In this document: one piece after another, positions 62,377 through 64,000 of the stretch | Layout: every line of letters begins with the position of its first letter | Position numbering within the stretch: the stretch's first letter is position 1 | Assembly: GCA_017517325.1 (NCBI GenBank) | Contig: JAFWZW010000024.1 | Coordinates: forward strand, 54,370-118,369 | Source: Clostridia bacterium | GTDB taxonomy: Bacteria > Bacillota > Clostridia > Oscillospirales > SIG627 | DNA length: 64,000 bases | Direction: 5' to 3' | Translations under genes and position numbers: made by a program | Notes under the pieces: model-generated | Told to the model about the DNA's origin: nothing | Database searches by the model: none | What the model saw: the letters and a program-made list of their open reading frames with translations, nothing else

Positions 62377-62541
62377 GATATCCGTTCCTTACGGAACGGG
62401 TGATATATCTTCCCTATGATATCGCCCTTCGTGCGATGATCTATGCCTGCGGCATATGAAGGAACGGATATTATATCATATTTGCAACGCAAATATATCA
62501 TACGGCAACGCCGTATATCATATCGCCAACGGCGATATATC
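62377..62541. repeat. array of six short hairpins with conserved linkers
   Basis: Stems: 62382-62399 (CCGTTCC/GGAACGG), 62421-62437 (ATCGC/GCGAT), 62442-62456 (TATGCC/GGCATA), 62478-62496 (ATATTTGC/GCAAATAT), 62500-62516 (ATACGGC/GCCGTAT) and 62520-62538 (ATATCGCC/GGCGATAT). The last three share an AAC loop and an ATC spacer in a regular 20- to 22-bp period, with different stem sequences that still pair. The left arm of the first (ATATCCGTTCC) can also pair with 62461-62471. Confidence 0.8.
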
Positions 62542-62630
62542 ATTGAAAAGCATCAACATACAGAAAAGCTTTGTGGCAATATCCGCAGGCTTTTGATTGC
62601 ATCTTGCAAAACCGCAAAGGAGAATGTAAA

Positions 62631-62939
62631 TTGAAAAAAGTATTTATGATCGTCTTTGAAAATGAACTTGAATTTGCCAAGAACTCTGACAAGATCAGTG
62701 AGCGTTTTACAAATCCTGATAATACAACAGAATACTGCGGTTTTTGGGGAAAAATCCAATTTAACAAGAATGAATGCTTAAATGCGATTTCTTCCGCGGT
62801 TAATCATTTTATACAAATGCCTGATAAAAAGGAAATATATTTTGGATGTGTTCGGGAAGATGTTTCGGAAATTGAACCCTTGCTTTTAAGAAAAAATTGC
62901 GAAATTATTATTTCTTCATACGCTGATTTTGTGCGTTAA
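62631..62939 (+). CDS. small hypothetical protein
   Basis: 102 aa, soluble, mixed alpha/beta, starting at TTG 62631 with AGGAG 8 nt upstream. Starts KKVFMIVFENELEF and ends in a short beta strand. No family recognised. Its leader contains the hairpin array, which could control it. Confidence 0.5.
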   Translation: MKKVFMIVFENELEFAKNSDKISERFTNPDNTTEYCGFWGKIQFNKNECLNAISSAVNHFIQMPDKKEIYFGCVREDVSEIEPLLLRKNCEIIISSYADFVR

Positions 62940-63055
62940 AGCATACTTTTGGTCGTTCTTTCCCCTGCTTACGCTACTTTTAGTCGCTCTTTCGCAGTAA
63001 GAATTTGTCAATTGGTTTATTATACCATACGTTCATGAATACGCCAATCGCTTAT

Positions 63056-63084
63056 TTGACAAATGCTCATATTTATAGTATAAT
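63056..63084 (+). promoter_or_regulatory. promoter of the GNAT gene
   Basis: Consensus TTGACA (63056-63061), 17-bp spacer, TATAAT (63079-63084). The preceding 62940-63055 has no gene or structure I can support. Confidence 0.88.
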
Positions 63085-63089
63085 GTTTG

Positions 63090-63200
63090 TATAAATATTA
63101 GTCACCGGAGGCTGTGTACCGTAGTACCGTAATGCCGGATTAGGTGTCCAAGTGAGCTTGGGTTATTGTATATCAATAGCCGAAGCTCTATTTTTATTTT
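63090..63200 (+). promoter_or_regulatory. structured leader with attenuator-like hairpin
   Basis: About 125 nt lie between promoter and ATG. The 3' part forms GAGCTT.GGTTATTG / CAATAGCC.AAGCTC followed by TATTTTTATTTT, which looks like an intrinsic terminator (about 63152-63200). The 5' part has CACCGG and CCGG...GGTG complementary blocks and a GTACCGTAGTACCG stretch. It does not match a riboswitch class I know. Confidence 0.5.
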
Positions 63201-63210
63201 GGAGGTAATT

Positions 63211-63765
63211 ATGAAAAACACGAAAGTTACTCTTGTACCGCTTGCGTTAGACGACCGTGAGCAGTTTATCCTTGACAATCAATGGGCGTTCAAGTATGGC
63301 GCGATGATGGAGTTCGGTGAACGTGACGACCATATTGACGATGATGGTGAGATCATCTCACGCGCAACCATTGAAAAATCCATCGACAATCCCCAAAGCG
63401 AAACCTACCGCATTATGCTTGATGGTAAGAAGGTCGGTGGATTGATACTCACGATTGACAAGGAGACACATCATAACCACTTAGATATTCTCTTTGTCCT
63501 ACCCGAAGCACATAGCAAAGGTATCGGCTACGACGCGTGGCAAGCGGTTGAGGTTTTGCATCCCGAGACAGTGGTTTGGGAAACTTGCACACCTTATTTC
63601 GAGAAGCGTAATATCCATTTCTATGTAAACAAGTGCGGTTTTCAGATTGATCAGTTTTGGTGCGCGAATTTCAGACCCGAACACGAAATGTTTGAAGATG
63701 AAATACACGATGCTGACGAAGGGCCTGATGAAATGTTTCGTTTCATCAAGGTGATGCAACCATAA
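63211..63765 (+). CDS. GNAT family N-acetyltransferase
   Basis: 184 aa. Core acetyl-CoA strand HLDILFVLPEAHSKGIGYDAW with the R/Q-x2-G-x-G/A-type loop reading SKGIGY, and the late YVNKCGFQ segment. The group acetylates small molecules or proteins; the substrate is unknown. GGAGGTAATT site fixes ATG 63211. It has its own promoter and a long leader with a terminator hairpin, suggesting regulated read-through. Confidence 0.82.
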   Translation: MKNTKVTLVPLALDDREQFILDNQWAFKYGAMMEFGERDDHIDDDGEIISRATIEKSIDNPQSETYRIMLDGKKVGGLILTIDKETHHNHLDILFVLPEAHSKGIGYDAWQAVEVLHPETVVWETCTPYFEKRNIHFYVNKCGFQIDQFWCANFRPEHEMFEDEIHDADEGPDEMFRFIKVMQP

Positions 63766-63840
63766 CTTACAAATTCTTATTTTCCGAACGGTTCCTATTA
63801 CTCCGTTCATCCTGTCACATAATTGTAATCGATACAAGAA

Positions 63841-63870
63841 CACTCCCGGCAGATCATCTTACCGGGAGTG
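63841..63870 (-). terminator. hairpin downstream of the glycyl-radical enzyme gene
   Basis: CACTCCCGG / CCGGGAGTG 9-bp stem with 12-nt loop, between the convergent GNAT and glycyl-radical genes; T-richness is weak on both strands. Confidence 0.5.
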
Positions 63871-63918
63871 CGGCTTGTTTGTGACGCCAGGCCGTTTGTG
63901 CCGTTCTTTTGATACAAT

Positions 63919-64000
63919 TTACAGGCTTGTGCGGGCGATGATATTCTCCTGCAGCGCGCGGCTCAGGGTGACGAAGTAAGCGCTGAAGCCGCCGACGCGC
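63919..64000 (-). CDS. glycyl-radical enzyme, C-terminal fragment
   Basis: The last 26 codons of a gene that runs off the right edge, ending RVGGFSAYFVTLSRALQENI and ARTSL. The RVxGFSAxF context and the EIIART-type end are those of the C-terminal glycyl-radical domain family (pyruvate formate-lyase, CutC-like and related enzymes). The radical-bearing glycine would be at or just before the visible start. Which member it is cannot be told. Its high GC suggests core genome. Confidence 0.65.
   Translation of the reverse strand, partial: RVGGFSAYFVTLSRALQENIIARTSL

Noticed and set aside
62377-62541. CRISPR array
   Set aside because: The units are palindromes with changing stems and 3-nt linkers; there are no constant repeats with unique spacers and no cas genes.
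36274-63918. Matching att direct repeat of the tRNA-Ala 3' end at the right side of the island
   Set aside because: I looked for the 3' end sequence CCCCTATGCTCCACCA in the right half and did not find a copy; the island border there is uncertain.

Overview
The window looks like a chromosomal segment of a strictly anaerobic Bacillota (Clostridia-type) bacterium. The grounds are strong AGGAGG-type ribosome sites, near-consensus sigma-A promoters with 17-bp spacers, a lysine riboswitch, a DUF6062-like protein, glycyl-radical chemistry and an Hdr/Flx-type redox operon. The species cannot be named from sequence alone.

Layout. (1) 1-12000 is ordinary core genome: a MinD/ParA-type ATPase fragment, metK, a three-gene envelope/HAD operon, a protein-arginine-phosphatase-like gene with rimI and tsaD, a DUF6062-like gene, a tRNA methyltransferase, a lipoprotein, a MATE transporter and an AlaA-type aminotransferase. 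(2) 12096-22357 is a ten-gene transcription unit: fumarase (frameshifted), HdrB, HdrC, HdrA, an MvhD-like protein, two iron-sulfur proteins, an FAD/NAD(P)H oxidoreductase, and FrdB- and FrdA-like subunits with no membrane anchor. I read it as a soluble, probably electron-bifurcating NAD(P)H/ferredoxin-linked fumarate reductase. (3) 22370-28153 holds two minus-strand units with glyA, rdgB, a polysaccharide deacetylase and metal-dependent hydrolases. (4) 28328-36140 holds an esterase plus a GDPD-like pair, the riboswitch-controlled dapA-lysC-lysA operon and a split ThrE-type exporter.

(5) A tRNA-Ala(GGC) gene at 36198-36273 marks the start of a more AT-rich accessory island, about 36.3-63.8 kb. 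It carries a type I restriction-modification locus (half HsdS, HsdM, two small membrane-linked proteins, full HsdS, four small cargo genes, HsdR, then an M48-type peptidase and a GIY-YIG protein). Next come two proteins with HEPN-like Rx4H motifs, and then a tightly packed operon: SRA-like protein, Nudix, DUF6361-like protein, PLD nuclease and SNF2-like helicase. That last set is the best candidate here for an undescribed anti-phage system. The island continues with DUF6809, an IS21-family element sitting against the last 29 codons of a serine recombinase, a SWIM zinc-finger gene pair, a striking array of short hairpins, and a GNAT gene behind an attenuator-like leader. (6) The window ends in the C-terminus of a glycyl-radical enzyme on the minus strand, probably core genome again.

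Most functional names come from recognised motifs, not database searches. Island boundaries and IS ends are estimates.
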